A stretch of 64,000 nucleotides of DNA. Source: Pseudomonadota bacterium. Lineage in GTDB: Bacteria; Myxococcota_A; Polyangia; Polyangiales; Polyangiaceae. The stretch's first letter is position 1. Every line of letters starts with the position of its first letter. The notes beneath the pieces are model-generated. The model made no database searches and was not told where the DNA came from. It saw nothing but the letters and a program-made list of their open reading frames with translations. Shown one piece after another: positions 25,884-34,427 of this stretch. The translations under genes and the position numbers were made by a program. The stretch is from contig JAEYWK010000042.1 in assembly GCA_023431345.1 (NCBI GenBank), positions 40,994 to 104,993 of the forward strand, read 5' to 3'.

Positions 25884-26327
25884 ATGGCCGGCGGCGCAAG
25901 CGACGACGACGAAGGCCTGATCGCGGGCATCAACGTCACCCCACTGGTTGACGTGGTCCTCGTGCTGCTCATCATCTTCATGGTGACGGCGCGAATCATC
26001 GTCTCCCAAGGCATGCCGATGGACTTGCCGAAATCCGCGAGCGGCGAGGCGCTGCAAACCGTGTTCGCCGTCGAGCTCACGGCCGACGGCAAGACGCGCG
26101 TCGACTCGGAGGTCGTGCCGGACGACGAGGCGCTCACGCCGCTCGCCAAGAAGGCCAAGGCCAAGAACAAGGACCTCCGCGCCGTCATCCGCGCCGACAA
26201 GAAGGTCGAGCATGGACGAGTGATCCACGTGCTCGATCTCTTGCGTCGCTCCGGCATCGCCAAGATCGCGTTTGCCGTCACGCCCAGCGCGGACCCAACC
26301 CCCGCGCCGGCGCTCGAGCAGAAGTAG
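25884..26327 (+). CDS. exbD: ExbD/TolR-type motor subunit
   Basis: The protein has 147 residues. One N-terminal membrane helix carries the essential Asp (INVTPLVDVVLVLLIIFMV), followed by a periplasmic domain of about 95 residues. It starts 3 bases after exbB. The periplasmic part ends ALEQK after a Pro-rich stretch. It partners ExbB in turning proton flow into motion of the TonB-like protein. Confidence 0.93.
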   Translation: MAGGASDDDEGLIAGINVTPLVDVVLVLLIIFMVTARIIVSQGMPMDLPKSASGEALQTVFAVELTADGKTRVDSEVVPDDEALTPLAKKAKAKNKDLRAVIRADKKVEHGRVIHVLDLLRRSGIAKIAFAVTPSADPTPAPALEQK

Positions 26328-26338
26328 TCGCCTGCTGC

Positions 26339-27235
26339 ATGGCCCAGCCCGCGCTCCCCCTCCCCGTCACCTCCCCCGGTTCGCGCGACACGCGGCGAGA
26401 TCCGCTGGGGCCCGTGCTCGCCCTCGGCGAAAAGGCCGTACGGAGCGGAGCCATCTTTGGCTTCTTGGGAGCCCTAGCGCTTCACGGCGCGGCCGGCGTG
26501 CAAGCGGCCGCCAATCTGTACGACATGGAGGGCTTCGCCGAGCGCGTGGCCGAGTACGTCAAGAGCAGCCTCCAGCTGCAGATCGAGATCGACTCGACTC
26601 CCCCGCCACCACCGCCGCCGCCGCCGCCCGAGCCGCCGCCGCCCGAGCCGGAGCCCGAAGCCGCGCCCGCGCCCGAGAAGGAGCCCCCTCCTGCCGCTCC
26701 GCCCGCTGGGGAGCCGCCTCCACCGGCGCCGGCAGAGGTCGGTAAGGCGCTCACGGCCGAGCCGGATCCCAACGAGCCGGTCGATCTCACCGACAACACC
26801 ATCGTCACGGGCGATGGCGAGTACCGCGGCGGAATCTCCGCGAGCACGGGTACGGCGAAGACGGCCGTGCGCGACATCAAGGCACAGCCGGGCGGCGTGG
26901 TCGGCGGCACCGGTACGGCCCCTGCGCCCGTCATCAAAGCTCCCGCCGAAGATCTCTCGCGGCCGGCGGCGCCGACGGGTACCAGCTGGTCCGACTGCGG
27001 CTTCCCGGCAGAGGCACAGCTCGACGGCGTCGAGTATGGCGTCGTCAAGCTCGTGGTCACCGTCGGCGCAGACGGACGCGCCAAGTCCGTTACCGTGCTG
27101 TCCGATCCCGGCAGCGGCTTCGGCAACCACGCGCGGCAGTGCGCCATGCGCCGCACGTTCCGACCCGGCCTCGACAGAGCCGGACAAGCGATCGTGACGA
27201 CGACGCCGCCGTTCACGGTGAAGTTCACCATGTAG
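26339..27235 (+). CDS. tonB: TonB-like energy transducer
   Basis: The protein has 298 residues. A cytosolic N-terminus of about 36 residues, one membrane helix (AIFGFLGALALHGAAGV), a periplasmic Pro/Glu-rich spacer with poly-Pro (about 80-130), and a C-terminal TonB-like domain (about 225-298: VKLVVTVGADGRAKSVTVL, then TFRPGLDRAGQ). TonB carries energy from ExbB/ExbD to outer-membrane receptors (known). No TonB-dependent receptor is coded nearby, so the transported substrate is unknown. The longer cytosolic head than in E. coli TonB is notable. Confidence 0.85.
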   Translation: MAQPALPLPVTSPGSRDTRRDPLGPVLALGEKAVRSGAIFGFLGALALHGAAGVQAAANLYDMEGFAERVAEYVKSSLQLQIEIDSTPPPPPPPPPPEPPPPEPEPEAAPAPEKEPPPAAPPAGEPPPPAPAEVGKALTAEPDPNEPVDLTDNTIVTGDGEYRGGISASTGTAKTAVRDIKAQPGGVVGGTGTAPAPVIKAPAEDLSRPAAPTGTSWSDCGFPAEAQLDGVEYGVVKLVVTVGADGRAKSVTVLSDPGSGFGNHARQCAMRRTFRPGLDRAGQAIVTTTPPFTVKFTM

Positions 27236-27323
27236 CAAGGCGCCGCGCCGCCCTTCTCAGCTCGAGCGGCAGCGCGATTTCCTGTGAACGGTGCGGGCTT
27301 TTGCTAAGGTCTCGCGGGCCGAG

Positions 27324-27785
27324 ATGGACCGCGTCGAGCAACTCAGCAAAATCGAGCTCTTTGCGGGCTTGAAGCCGCAAGCCTTCGAGCTCATCGCCAA
27401 GGTCGCCACCGAAGAGTCGCACGCGCTCGGCACGAAGATCTTTCAGCACGGTGACGCGGGCGACAAGCTCTACGTCATCGTCGAAGGCAAAGTTCGCATC
27501 AGCCGCGAGGTCCCCGGCATGGGTGAAGAGGCGTTGGCCGTGCTCGGCCCAGGGCAGGTTTTCGGTGAGATGGCGCTGCTCGACGAGTCGCCTCGTTCCG
27601 CCGATGCGCGCGTGCACGAGCGATGCACGCTGCTGGCCATCCCGAAAGACGGCTTCGACGACCTGCTCTTCCTGCACAAGGACTTGGCGTACGAGGTGCT
27701 GTGGAGCATCGTGCGCATGCTGGTGGGACGCCTGCGTGACACGAACGATAAGCTCACGTTCTTGTCGATCTCCGGCAAGTTTTAA
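27324..27785 (+). CDS. Cyclic-nucleotide-binding-domain protein
   Basis: The protein has 153 residues from ATG 27324; GTG 27291 is an in-frame alternative adding 11 residues. It is essentially one CRP-type cNMP-binding fold (about 5-125): FQHGDAGDKLYVIVEGKVRI, then GPGQVFGEMALLDESPRSA, which holds the phosphate-binding cassette with the Glu and Arg usual for cAMP/cGMP binders. A C-terminal helix follows (about 125-153), but there is no helix-turn-helix, so it is not a CRP regulator. Possibly a stand-alone nucleotide sensor. The 288 bases to lexA hold no other gene. Confidence 0.88.
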   Translation: MDRVEQLSKIELFAGLKPQAFELIAKVATEESHALGTKIFQHGDAGDKLYVIVEGKVRISREVPGMGEEALAVLGPGQVFGEMALLDESPRSADARVHERCTLLAIPKDGFDDLLFLHKDLAYEVLWSIVRMLVGRLRDTNDKLTFLSISGKF

Positions 27786-27939
27786 TAGGTCAGCGGTCAG
27801 CGCTCAGCGAGAGCGAGCGGCTCGCGACTAGCGGGCGGAGAGCGCGCGGGCAGCGAGGGTGGGCGTAGCGGTCAGCGGATGAGAGGGCCAGGGCAGCCGG
27901 TACGCCGTGCAATTCGCGGGGTGGGCGGCGGCTCGTGCC

Positions 27940-27962
27940 CCTGTGGATTACATCCGCACAGG
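27940..27962. promoter_or_regulatory. Inverted repeat upstream of lexA
   Basis: CCTGTG (27940-27945), 11 bases, CACAGG (27957-27962). The left half reads TGTGGATTA, one base off a DnaA box. It might be a regulatory site between the cNMP gene and lexA; no known motif fits well. Confidence 0.25.
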
Positions 27963-28035
27963 CGGTGCACAAGCTGTCAACCGCGCGCAATTACTAACAA
28001 AAACGCACTGCCAGGGCGTGCAGGGCGCACAGAAT

Positions 28036-28064
28036 TTGACGTGGAAACACCCGTTCAGTATCTT
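28036..28064 (+). promoter_or_regulatory. lexA promoter with LexA-like operator in the spacer
   Basis: TTGACG (28036-28041), 17-base spacer, TATCTT (28059-28064). The spacer holds GGAAACACCCGTTCAGT (28043-28059), which agrees at 14 of 17 positions with the Myxococcus LexA box as I recall it (CTRHAMRYBYGTTCAGS). A start near 28071 would put the ATG at 28074 almost at the 5' end, so the message may be leaderless. Confidence 0.6.
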
Positions 28065-28073
28065 GCGCGGGCC

Positions 28074-28724
28074 ATGCAGGGTCTGACGAAGCGCCAGGAA
28101 CAAACCCTCGAGTTCATTCGCCGTTCCATCGAGGACCGCGGCTACCCGCCCACCCTCCGCGAGATCGGTGAGCACATGGGTATTCGCTCCACGAACGGCG
28201 TGAATGATCACCTGCGCGCTTTGGAGCGTAAAGGTTACCTCACCCGCGAGGACATGAAGAGCCGCGCGCTCAAGCTCGTCGAAGATCAACTGGCGGCGCC
28301 TTCCGCGCCGACGAAGCTCAACGCCGACGAAGACCTGATCGAGGTGCGCGTGCTGGGTCGCGTCGCCGCCGGTCTGCCGCTCTACGCCGAAGAGAACGTC
28401 ATCGACACCGTGCGCGTCGATCGCATGCTGGTGCGCGGCGGGCGCGAGGTGTTCGGCCTGCGCGTCACGGGTGATTCGATGATCGACGCCGGCATCCTGA
28501 GCGGTGACTACATCTTCGTGAAGAAGCAGTCGACGGCGGAGCGCGGCGACATCGTGGTCGCCCTCATCGGCGACGAAGCCACCGTGAAGTACTTCTACCC
28601 CGAGCGTGACTACGTACGCTTCCAGCCCGCCAACGCGCAGATGGCGCCGATCTTGGTGCGCGCGAGCGACTTCAAGTCGACCATGCTGCTCGGCAAGGTC
28701 GTCGGCGTCTACCGCCGCCTGTAG
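28074..28724 (+). CDS. lexA: LexA repressor
   Basis: The protein has 216 residues from ATG 28074. SOS repressor with a winged helix (about 1-70: LTKRQEQTLEFIRRS, PTLREIGEHMGIRSTNGV) and an S24 self-cleaving domain. Cleavage site Ala99-Gly100 in RVAAGLP, nucleophile Ser135 in TGDSMIDAGI, general base Lys172 in EATVKYFYP: all present, so RecA-stimulated self-cleavage is expected. In-frame GTG 28041 and earlier codons are open, but the promoter lies over them, so ATG 28074 is chosen. Probably autoregulated through the operator at 28043-28059. No SOS partner gene is adjacent. Confidence 0.96.
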   Translation: MQGLTKRQEQTLEFIRRSIEDRGYPPTLREIGEHMGIRSTNGVNDHLRALERKGYLTREDMKSRALKLVEDQLAAPSAPTKLNADEDLIEVRVLGRVAAGLPLYAEENVIDTVRVDRMLVRGGREVFGLRVTGDSMIDAGILSGDYIFVKKQSTAERGDIVVALIGDEATVKYFYPERDYVRFQPANAQMAPILVRASDFKSTMLLGKVVGVYRRL

Positions 28725-29024
28725 CGATCCCCACCCGCGTGCCCCTGGGCGACGTTCCGCGAGCGCCCTTTGCGTGCCCGTGAACGTGCCCCTGCGCGGC
28801 ACGGCCTCGTCACGTCAGTGTCCGAAGCGCTCCGCCCCACCTCGGCCCCCGACGACACTCCGAACGCGAGCTAGCGATCGTGGTGGAATGGGCGGCCGGG
28901 GCGGTCGGGCATCCGCGAGCCTATGACGCGGCGTGGCAGAGCCGGGCGAGCACCAGAAGCCGTGAGCGAGCCTGACAGCGCGTCGCCCGCGAGCGGCCCA
29001 AGGGGCGGAAATGTCAGAGGCTTG

Positions 29025-29054
29025 TTGACGGGTTTAACCCCCAATTGCTAGCGT
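29025..29054 (+). promoter_or_regulatory. Candidate promoter of the DUF4398-OmpA cluster
   Basis: TTGACG (29025-29030), 18-base spacer, TAGCGT (29049-29054), 52 bases before the GTG start at 29106. The local sequence is less GC-rich than its surroundings. The rest of the 381-base gap 28725-29105 shows no gene that I can support. Confidence 0.4.
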
Positions 29055-29105
29055 TCCCCGGCAAATAGGCGGCCTCACGAGGGCTCCCGCACGAGGAACG
29101 CAAAG

Positions 29106-29429
29106 GTGAATGGCGTAAGCGGTTTCGCGAAGTTTCGCTCCCTGGCGCTGGGCGTCTGCCTCGTGCTCGGCGCGTCGGGCTGCGGTAACGCCCTGTACGC
29201 GGTCGCAGCTAACTCGGCGTCATCTAAGGTGGAAGAAGCGCGCGAGCTCGGCGCCGAGCAGTACGCCACGTACGACTTTTACCTCGCGACGGAGCACCTA
29301 CAGAAGGCGCAAACCGAAGCGTCGGAAGCTGACTACAGCGATGCTGCAAACCTCGCCGAAGAAGCGCAGGCGCACGCGGAGAAGGCAATCAGGCTTGCGC
29401 GCGAAGCGCACCGAGGGGCTGGTCGATGA
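29106..29429 (+). CDS. DUF4398-type lipoprotein
   Basis: The protein has 107 residues from GTG 29106, with GAGGAA seven bases upstream. The signal ends LVLGASGC (Cys26). The mature part is a single helical hairpin: VEEARELGAEQYATYDFYLA then AEHLQKAQTEASEADYSDA-type sequence ending AEKAIRLAREAH, as in DUF4398 (short periplasmic helical lipoproteins, often beside OmpA proteins; known). Its stop overlaps the next start as ATGA (29426-29429), so the two are translationally coupled and probably act together at the outer membrane. Confidence 0.85.
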   Translation: MNGVSGFAKFRSLALGVCLVLGASGCGNALYAVAANSASSKVEEARELGAEQYATYDFYLATEHLQKAQTEASEADYSDAANLAEEAQAHAEKAIRLAREAHRGAGR

Positions 29430-30547
29430 AGTCTGCCGTCGCGTGGATGTGCATCGCGTCCGCGATGCTCGGTTGCTCGCAAGGTCCGCAGCTGCGCGGC
29501 AAGATCGCGGGCCTCAGCGACATCGTCGAGCAAGCGGAGCGCAACGGCGCCATCCGCTGCGCGCCGCGGGAGCTGGCAATCGCCCGCAGCCAGTTGCAGT
29601 TCGCGAGCCTCGAGCTCGATCAGGGCTTCGTCTCCAAGGCCAGAGGTCACCTGTGGAAAGCGGAGCCCAACGCGCACGCCGCCTACTTCCTCTCGCCGCC
29701 GCAGTACTGCGCGGAGCGCGGCTTCGTCGAAGTCGCCCGGCCCGCCCCCGGTGATCGCGACGGCGACGGTTATCCCGATTCGAAGGACAAGTGCCCGGAC
29801 GAGCCGGAGACTTATCAGGGCTTCGAGGACGACGACGGCTGCCCCGACGATCCCGACACCGACGGCGACGGCATCCCCGACTCGAAGGACTCCTGTGTGC
29901 TCGAGCCCGAGGACAAGGACGGCTACCTCGATGAGGACGGCTGCCCCGAGCCCGACAACGATCTCGACACGATCCTCGACGGCAACGACAAGTGCCCGCT
30001 CGAGGCAGAGGACCCCGACGGCTACGAAGACGACGACGGGTGCCCCGACCTCGACAACGACAAGGACACCGTCCCCGATGTCAAGGATCAGTGCCCGAAC
30101 GAGATCGGCTCGACCTCACAAGAGCCGCTGGGCTGCCCGACCAAGCCCGCGCTCGTGCTCGTCACCGACTGTGAAGTCAAAATCACGCAACAGATCCATT
30201 TCGAGTACAACAAGGACAGGATCCGCCCCGAGAGCTTCCCTGTCCTCGACGCCGTGGTCGAAGCCCTGACCAAGAACCCGGCCATCAAGATCGAAGTGCA
30301 GGGTCATACGGATAACAAGGGCGCTGCCGCCTACAACAAGAACCTCTCCGATCGACGCGCCACCTCGGTCATGAAGTACCTGGTGTCGCATGGCATCGAG
30401 GCCAGCCGGCTCGCGTCCCATGGCTACGGCTTCGAGCGCCCGCTGGTCGACAACAACACCGAGCAGAACCGCGCGCTCAACCGGCGCGTGCAGTTCGTCC
30501 GCACCGAGGGCGTCAAGGAAGGTTGCCCCAAGCCGGCCGGCGGCTGA
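29426..30547 (+). CDS. OmpA-family lipoprotein with thrombospondin type-3 repeats
   Basis: The protein has 373 residues. Lipobox at Cys17 (AMLGC), a helical region resembling DUF4398 (about 20-90), then four or five Asp-rich calcium-binding thrombospondin type-3 repeats (about 108-228: DRDGDGYPDSKDKCPD, DTDGDGIPDSKDSC and others), and an OmpA C-terminal domain (about 250-365: FEYNKDRIRPES, IEVQGHTDNKG, LSDRRATSVMKYLV, NRRVQF). OmpA domains bind peptidoglycan (known), so this is a calcium-stiffened link between outer membrane and wall (inference). Coupled to the DUF4398 gene; the next gene starts 75 bases on. Confidence 0.93.
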   Translation: MKSAVAWMCIASAMLGCSQGPQLRGKIAGLSDIVEQAERNGAIRCAPRELAIARSQLQFASLELDQGFVSKARGHLWKAEPNAHAAYFLSPPQYCAERGFVEVARPAPGDRDGDGYPDSKDKCPDEPETYQGFEDDDGCPDDPDTDGDGIPDSKDSCVLEPEDKDGYLDEDGCPEPDNDLDTILDGNDKCPLEAEDPDGYEDDDGCPDLDNDKDTVPDVKDQCPNEIGSTSQEPLGCPTKPALVLVTDCEVKITQQIHFEYNKDRIRPESFPVLDAVVEALTKNPAIKIEVQGHTDNKGAAAYNKNLSDRRATSVMKYLVSHGIEASRLASHGYGFERPLVDNNTEQNRALNRRVQFVRTEGVKEGCPKPAGG

Positions 30548-30622
30548 CCCGCAACCTGCGCCCCTCCCCATTTCCCCGCGAGCCGCGGGCAAAAGATTCA
30601 CCCAGCCCGAAGAGGAACCCAC

Positions 30623-32404
30623 GTGTACCGCCGCTTGTCGCTCCGTCTGCTTTGTTTACTTCTGACGCTCGCCCTCCCGGCATCTGCCCAGTTCACCCGT
30701 GACAACGCGGCGAACAAGAAGATCGACGAGGCGATCAACGAGCATTACCTCGCCACCGACTTCGACAAGGCCGAAGGTGTGCTCACCGGCACCGTGACGG
30801 CGTGCGCGGACAAGTGCAGTCCCCAGGTGATCGCCCGCGCGTGGATGTACGTCGGCATCGTTCGCGGCAGCGGCAAGAACGATCTCGCGGGCGCGAAGGA
30901 AGCTTTCAACAAGGCGGTGGCGGCGGATCCGCAGGTGCAGCTCGATTCCGCGCTCGCCACGCCCGAGACTCAGAAGGCCTTCGAAGGCGCCGGCGGCGCT
31001 GGCGGCGCGGCGGTGCCGGTCGAGACGACCCCCGCCGAGCCGGCGCCAACAGTAGCCGGGAGCGAATCGGACGCGGCGGGCGGCATGCGCTGCTCGCCGG
31101 ACGCGAGCGAGATCGAGACGCGCCGCCCCATTCCCGTGGAGTGCTTCACGGATCAGGACGCGGCCATCGTCGAGCTCCGCTACAAGCCCTTCGGCGGCGA
31201 CTGGCGCACACTCAAGATGACCAAGAAGGGTGACGGCTTCCGCGCCGAAATCCCTTGTACCGACACGAAGTCGGCGGGTGATCTGAAGGTCTACGCGCGC
31301 GCCAAGGACGGCGGCGGCGAAGAGGTAGACAACTGGGGCTCGAAGAACCGCCCCACCAACTACACCCTGGGCGAGACCGTCGCGGGCGAGCCGCCCGCGT
31401 TCGATGGCGAAGCGGCTCCGCAGCGCTGCCCGGACTCCTCGGAATGTCCGCCCGACTTTCCGGGCTGCGGCGGCGGTAGCAGCTCGCGCGGCGACGTGGA
31501 TTGGGGCGAGCCCTGCGAGAGCTCGAGGCAGTGCAAGTCAGGCCTGCTCTGCGAGAGCGGTGTCTGCGAAAACGCGCCCAGCTGCGACGTCGACTCTGAT
31601 TGCAGCACCGGCAAGTGCAGCGCTGGCAAGTGCGACATCGGAGACGGTGACGAGCCCGCGTCGGGCCCCTACAAGAAGAACTGGTTCGGCCTCCACTACG
31701 CCCTCGACATCGCCGTCGTCGGCGGCTCGAGCGTGTGCGGGGTGGGCGGCGGCTACGAATGTTATAGCGCCGGCAGCAGGACTGACCCCTACGCGGGCCC
31801 GCCGCTGCCCGGCACTGGCATCGCCACCGGCACCGCGATGGCGACCCACCGCATCTTGCTCAGCTACGATCGCGCGTTCACCCCCAACATCATGGCTGGC
31901 GTGCGCCTCGGCTACGCGCTGCTCGGCGGTCCGCCCGCCGTCGAGTACGGCGACGATCCCGATAGCACCGCGGACGACAAGCCGACCTCGTTCTTGCCGG
32001 TGCACGCCGAAGGCCGCCTCAGCTACTGGTTCGGCACCGGCGCGCTGGGCAAGAAGGGCATCCGTCCCTACGTCTTCGTCGGCGGCGGCTTGGCGCAGGT
32101 CGACGCGAAGGTGCCGGTCACGGTCTACGACTGCTCGGCCGGCGTCTACAACGACGGCACCTCGTTCGACGCGGCCGAGTGCGCCAGAGATGAAGAGGGC
32201 AACTCGATCAACCGCAAGAACGTGCCTCAGAAGAAGGTCGATGCGTGGAAGAAGCTCGGCCAAGGCTTCGCGACCGGCGGCGGCGGCATCGTGTACGCCA
32301 TCCAGGGGCAGCTCGGAGTTCAGGCGAACGTGAACCTGATGTACATGCTCGGCTCGTCGGGCCTGGTGATCGAGCCGTCGCTCGGCCTCGTCTACGGGCT
32401 CTGA
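30623..32404 (+). CDS. Large exported protein with TPR-like head, Cys-rich knot and outer-membrane barrel-like end
   Basis: The protein has 593 residues from GTG 30623, with GAAGAGGAA upstream. Signal peptide about 1-23 (LLLTLALPASA). About 24-120 are helical (TPR-like, with ITEHYLATDFDKAEG-type turns); 150-260 a beta module (IPVECFTDQDAAIVELRYKP); 270-345 a Cys-rich stretch of the CxxSxQCxxGLxCxxGVC type (CESSRQCKSGLLCESGVC); 350-593 alternating strands ending in an aromatic, as in an outer-membrane beta-barrel (ATHRILLSYDRAFTPNIMAG, ending SLGLVYGL). Third gene of the envelope cluster. No family name can be given. Confidence 0.85.
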   Translation: MYRRLSLRLLCLLLTLALPASAQFTRDNAANKKIDEAINEHYLATDFDKAEGVLTGTVTACADKCSPQVIARAWMYVGIVRGSGKNDLAGAKEAFNKAVAADPQVQLDSALATPETQKAFEGAGGAGGAAVPVETTPAEPAPTVAGSESDAAGGMRCSPDASEIETRRPIPVECFTDQDAAIVELRYKPFGGDWRTLKMTKKGDGFRAEIPCTDTKSAGDLKVYARAKDGGGEEVDNWGSKNRPTNYTLGETVAGEPPAFDGEAAPQRCPDSSECPPDFPGCGGGSSSRGDVDWGEPCESSRQCKSGLLCESGVCENAPSCDVDSDCSTGKCSAGKCDIGDGDEPASGPYKKNWFGLHYALDIAVVGGSSVCGVGGGYECYSAGSRTDPYAGPPLPGTGIATGTAMATHRILLSYDRAFTPNIMAGVRLGYALLGGPPAVEYGDDPDSTADDKPTSFLPVHAEGRLSYWFGTGALGKKGIRPYVFVGGGLAQVDAKVPVTVYDCSAGVYNDGTSFDAAECARDEEGNSINRKNVPQKKVDAWKKLGQGFATGGGGIVYAIQGQLGVQANVNLMYMLGSSGLVIEPSLGLVYGL

Positions 32405-32444
32405 GAGCTGGCGGGGGCTCGGGGGCTCGACGCGCCGAGCCCCC

Positions 32445-33398
32445 TCAAGCGCCCTTGCCGGGCAGGCTGCGCCCGAGGTGCTTCAGCACCGCCTGGAGAT
32501 CGGTCCACACCTCGCGCTTGGCCGCGGGCGTGCGCAGCAAGTACGCGGGGTGGAAGGTGGGCATCACCGCGATGCGGCCTTGATAGAGCCGCCAGCGACC
32601 GCGGATCCGCGTGATGCTCTCGGCCGTACCGAACAGACCTTGCACGGCCGTCTTGCCCAGCGCGACGATCACCTGCGGCTCGACCAGCGCTAGCTGCTCG
32701 CTGAGGTACGGCGCGCAAGCGCTCATTTCGTCGGGCTGAGGCGCGCGGTTCTTGGGCGGCCGACACTTGACGATGTTGCAGACGTAGACGTCGTCACGGG
32801 CGATGCCCATCGCCGCGATCATCTTGTCGAGGAGCTGGCCGGCGGCGCCGACGAAGGGAAAGCCCTGCGCGTCCTCGTCGGCGCCAGGGCCTTCACCGAC
32901 GAAGCACAGCCCGGAGGAGCCGTTACCGCGAGCGAACACGGTTTGCGTGCGCTCTTCGTGGAGCGCGCAGCGCGTGCAGCCCTTGATGCCGTCGGCCAGC
33001 ACTTGGAGCCGCGCGTGCCGCTCGTCGCGGCTCAGACCGACCGTCGGCGCGCTGCTCGCGGCGAGCGCGGGGGGCGGCGCCACTGCCGGCGCACGCGCGG
33101 AGCCCGCAGCGGACGCCCCCGGAGACGCGGCGTCCGCTGGCGGAGGGCGGCGCGCTACGTCCGCTGAAGGCGCGTTCGGCCCCTCGTGTGCCGTCTCGAG
33201 CGCGACGCGCGGCTCCACCGCGGGCGCCGTCTCGAGCGCGACGCGCGGCGCGATCGGGAGCGCGGTCTCGAGCGCGACGCGCGGCTCGATCGTGGACGGC
33301 AGGGCGCCGGCGCCGCAGACCTGCTGCCACTCCGCGTGCGCACGCAGAGCTTCGGTGAGGAAGCGGAGCTCGGACAGCGGGTCGAGCTCGGCCGTCAT
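32445..33398 (-). CDS. Uracil-DNA glycosylase, family 4 ([4Fe-4S])
   Basis: The protein has 317 residues. The C-terminal 200 residues are a family-4 UDG: Fe-S Cys pair in KGCTRCALHEERT, catalytic motif A GEGPGADEDAQGFPFVGAAG, third and fourth Cys in VKCRPPKNR and MSACAPYL, motif B-like PTFHPAYLLR. It removes uracil from DNA in base excision repair. The N-terminal 120 residues are a variable linker with three copies of PRVALETA at 12-residue spacing, followed by Pro/Ala-rich sequence; this part is absent from typical enzymes of about 200-220 residues. It lies 2 bases after trxB on the same strand. Confidence 0.93.
   Translation of the reverse strand: MTAELDPLSELRFLTEALRAHAEWQQVCGAGALPSTIEPRVALETALPIAPRVALETAPAVEPRVALETAHEGPNAPSADVARRPPPADAASPGASAAGSARAPAVAPPPALAASSAPTVGLSRDERHARLQVLADGIKGCTRCALHEERTQTVFARGNGSSGLCFVGEGPGADEDAQGFPFVGAAGQLLDKMIAAMGIARDDVYVCNIVKCRPPKNRAPQPDEMSACAPYLSEQLALVEPQVIVALGKTAVQGLFGTAESITRIRGRWRLYQGRIAVMPTFHPAYLLRTPAAKREVWTDLQAVLKHLGRSLPGKGA
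33193..33300 (-). repeat. Three 36-bp tandem repeats inside the UDG gene
   Basis: Units begin at 33193, 33229 and 33265. The first 21 bases of each are identical, the remaining 15 vary. The period is a multiple of three (12 codons), so the frame is kept; it codes for the PRVALETA repeats of the linker. Confidence 0.9.
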
Positions 33399-33400
33399 GC

Positions 33401-34363
33401 TCAGTGGTGCGCGGCTAGGAAGCGCTCGGCGTCGAGCGCCGCCATGCAGCCCGTACCGGCGGCGGTGACCGCCTGGCGGTAAGTGAAATCAGCCACGTCA
33501 CCCGCAGCGAACACGCCCGGCACGTTGGTGCGAGTGCTGCCCGGCTCGACCTTGAGGTAGCCGTTCGGGTGCATGTCGAGCTGCCCTTTGAACAGGTCGG
33601 TCATGGGGGTGTGCCCGATGGCGACGAACAGCGCGCCGACGTCGAGCGTCTTCACCTGGCCCGACTTCAGGTCTTGCACCTTGAGGCCGGTGACTCTGTC
33701 TTGCGAGACGTCGAGCACTTCCGTCACGACGTGCGAGCGCAGCACGGTGATCTTCGGGTTCTCCATCACGCGCTTTTCCATCGCCTTCGAGGCACGGAAC
33801 TCGTCACGACGGTGCAGCAGGGTGACGTGCTTGCACAGGCCGGCCAGGTAGCTCGCCTCTTCCATCGCGGTGTCACCGCCGCCGACGACGGCCACGTCCT
33901 CCCCGCGGAACAGCGCGCCGTCGCACACGGCGCACGCGCTCACGCCCTTGTTCTTCAGCGTGTGCTCCGTCTCGAGGCCGAGGTAGTTGGCGCGCGCGCC
34001 GGTCGCAATGATGACGGTCTGCGCGAGGTGCAAGACGTTCTCGTCCTCCCCCACCCAGACCTTGAACGGCCGCTGCGAGAAATCCACCTTCTGCACGTCG
34101 GCCGTGATGATCTCGGTGCCCTGATGCTCGGCCTGCTGGCGAAAGCGCAGCATGAGATCTTGCCCCGACACCGAGCTGGGGAAGCCCGGGTAGTTCTCGA
34201 CGTCACTGGTGAACATCAGCTGCCCACCCGGGATCAATCCGCCTGCGTTGAAGCCCTCGACGCAGAGCGGCTTCAGGTTGGCGCGCGCCGCATAAATGGC
34301 TGCCGTGAGGCCGGCAGGGCCCGAACCGATGATGAGGAGTTGGTGAAGGCGGGGTTCCGACAT
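33401..34363 (-). CDS. trxB: Thioredoxin reductase
   Basis: The protein has 320 residues. An FAD/NADPH enzyme that reduces thioredoxin. Seen: FAD-binding GSGPAGLTAAIYAARANL, redox disulfide CAVC in KGVSACAVCDGALF, NADPH-binding VVGGGDTAMEEA, and the C-terminal FAD motif GVFAAGDVADFTYRQAVTA. All catalytic elements are in place. The UDG gene begins 2 bases after its stop, suggesting co-expression of redox and repair functions, which may be only a convenience of position. Confidence 0.96.
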   Translation of the reverse strand: MSEPRLHQLLIIGSGPAGLTAAIYAARANLKPLCVEGFNAGGLIPGGQLMFTSDVENYPGFPSSVSGQDLMLRFRQQAEHQGTEIITADVQKVDFSQRPFKVWVGEDENVLHLAQTVIIATGARANYLGLETEHTLKNKGVSACAVCDGALFRGEDVAVVGGGDTAMEEASYLAGLCKHVTLLHRRDEFRASKAMEKRVMENPKITVLRSHVVTEVLDVSQDRVTGLKVQDLKSGQVKTLDVGALFVAIGHTPMTDLFKGQLDMHPNGYLKVEPGSTRTNVPGVFAAGDVADFTYRQAVTAAGTGCMAALDAERFLAAHH

Positions 34364-34427
34364 GGACGAAAACGCTTCCTTACAGAGGCAGAGCGCAGCG
34401 TCAATCTGGGGACGGCCCGCCAGCGCG

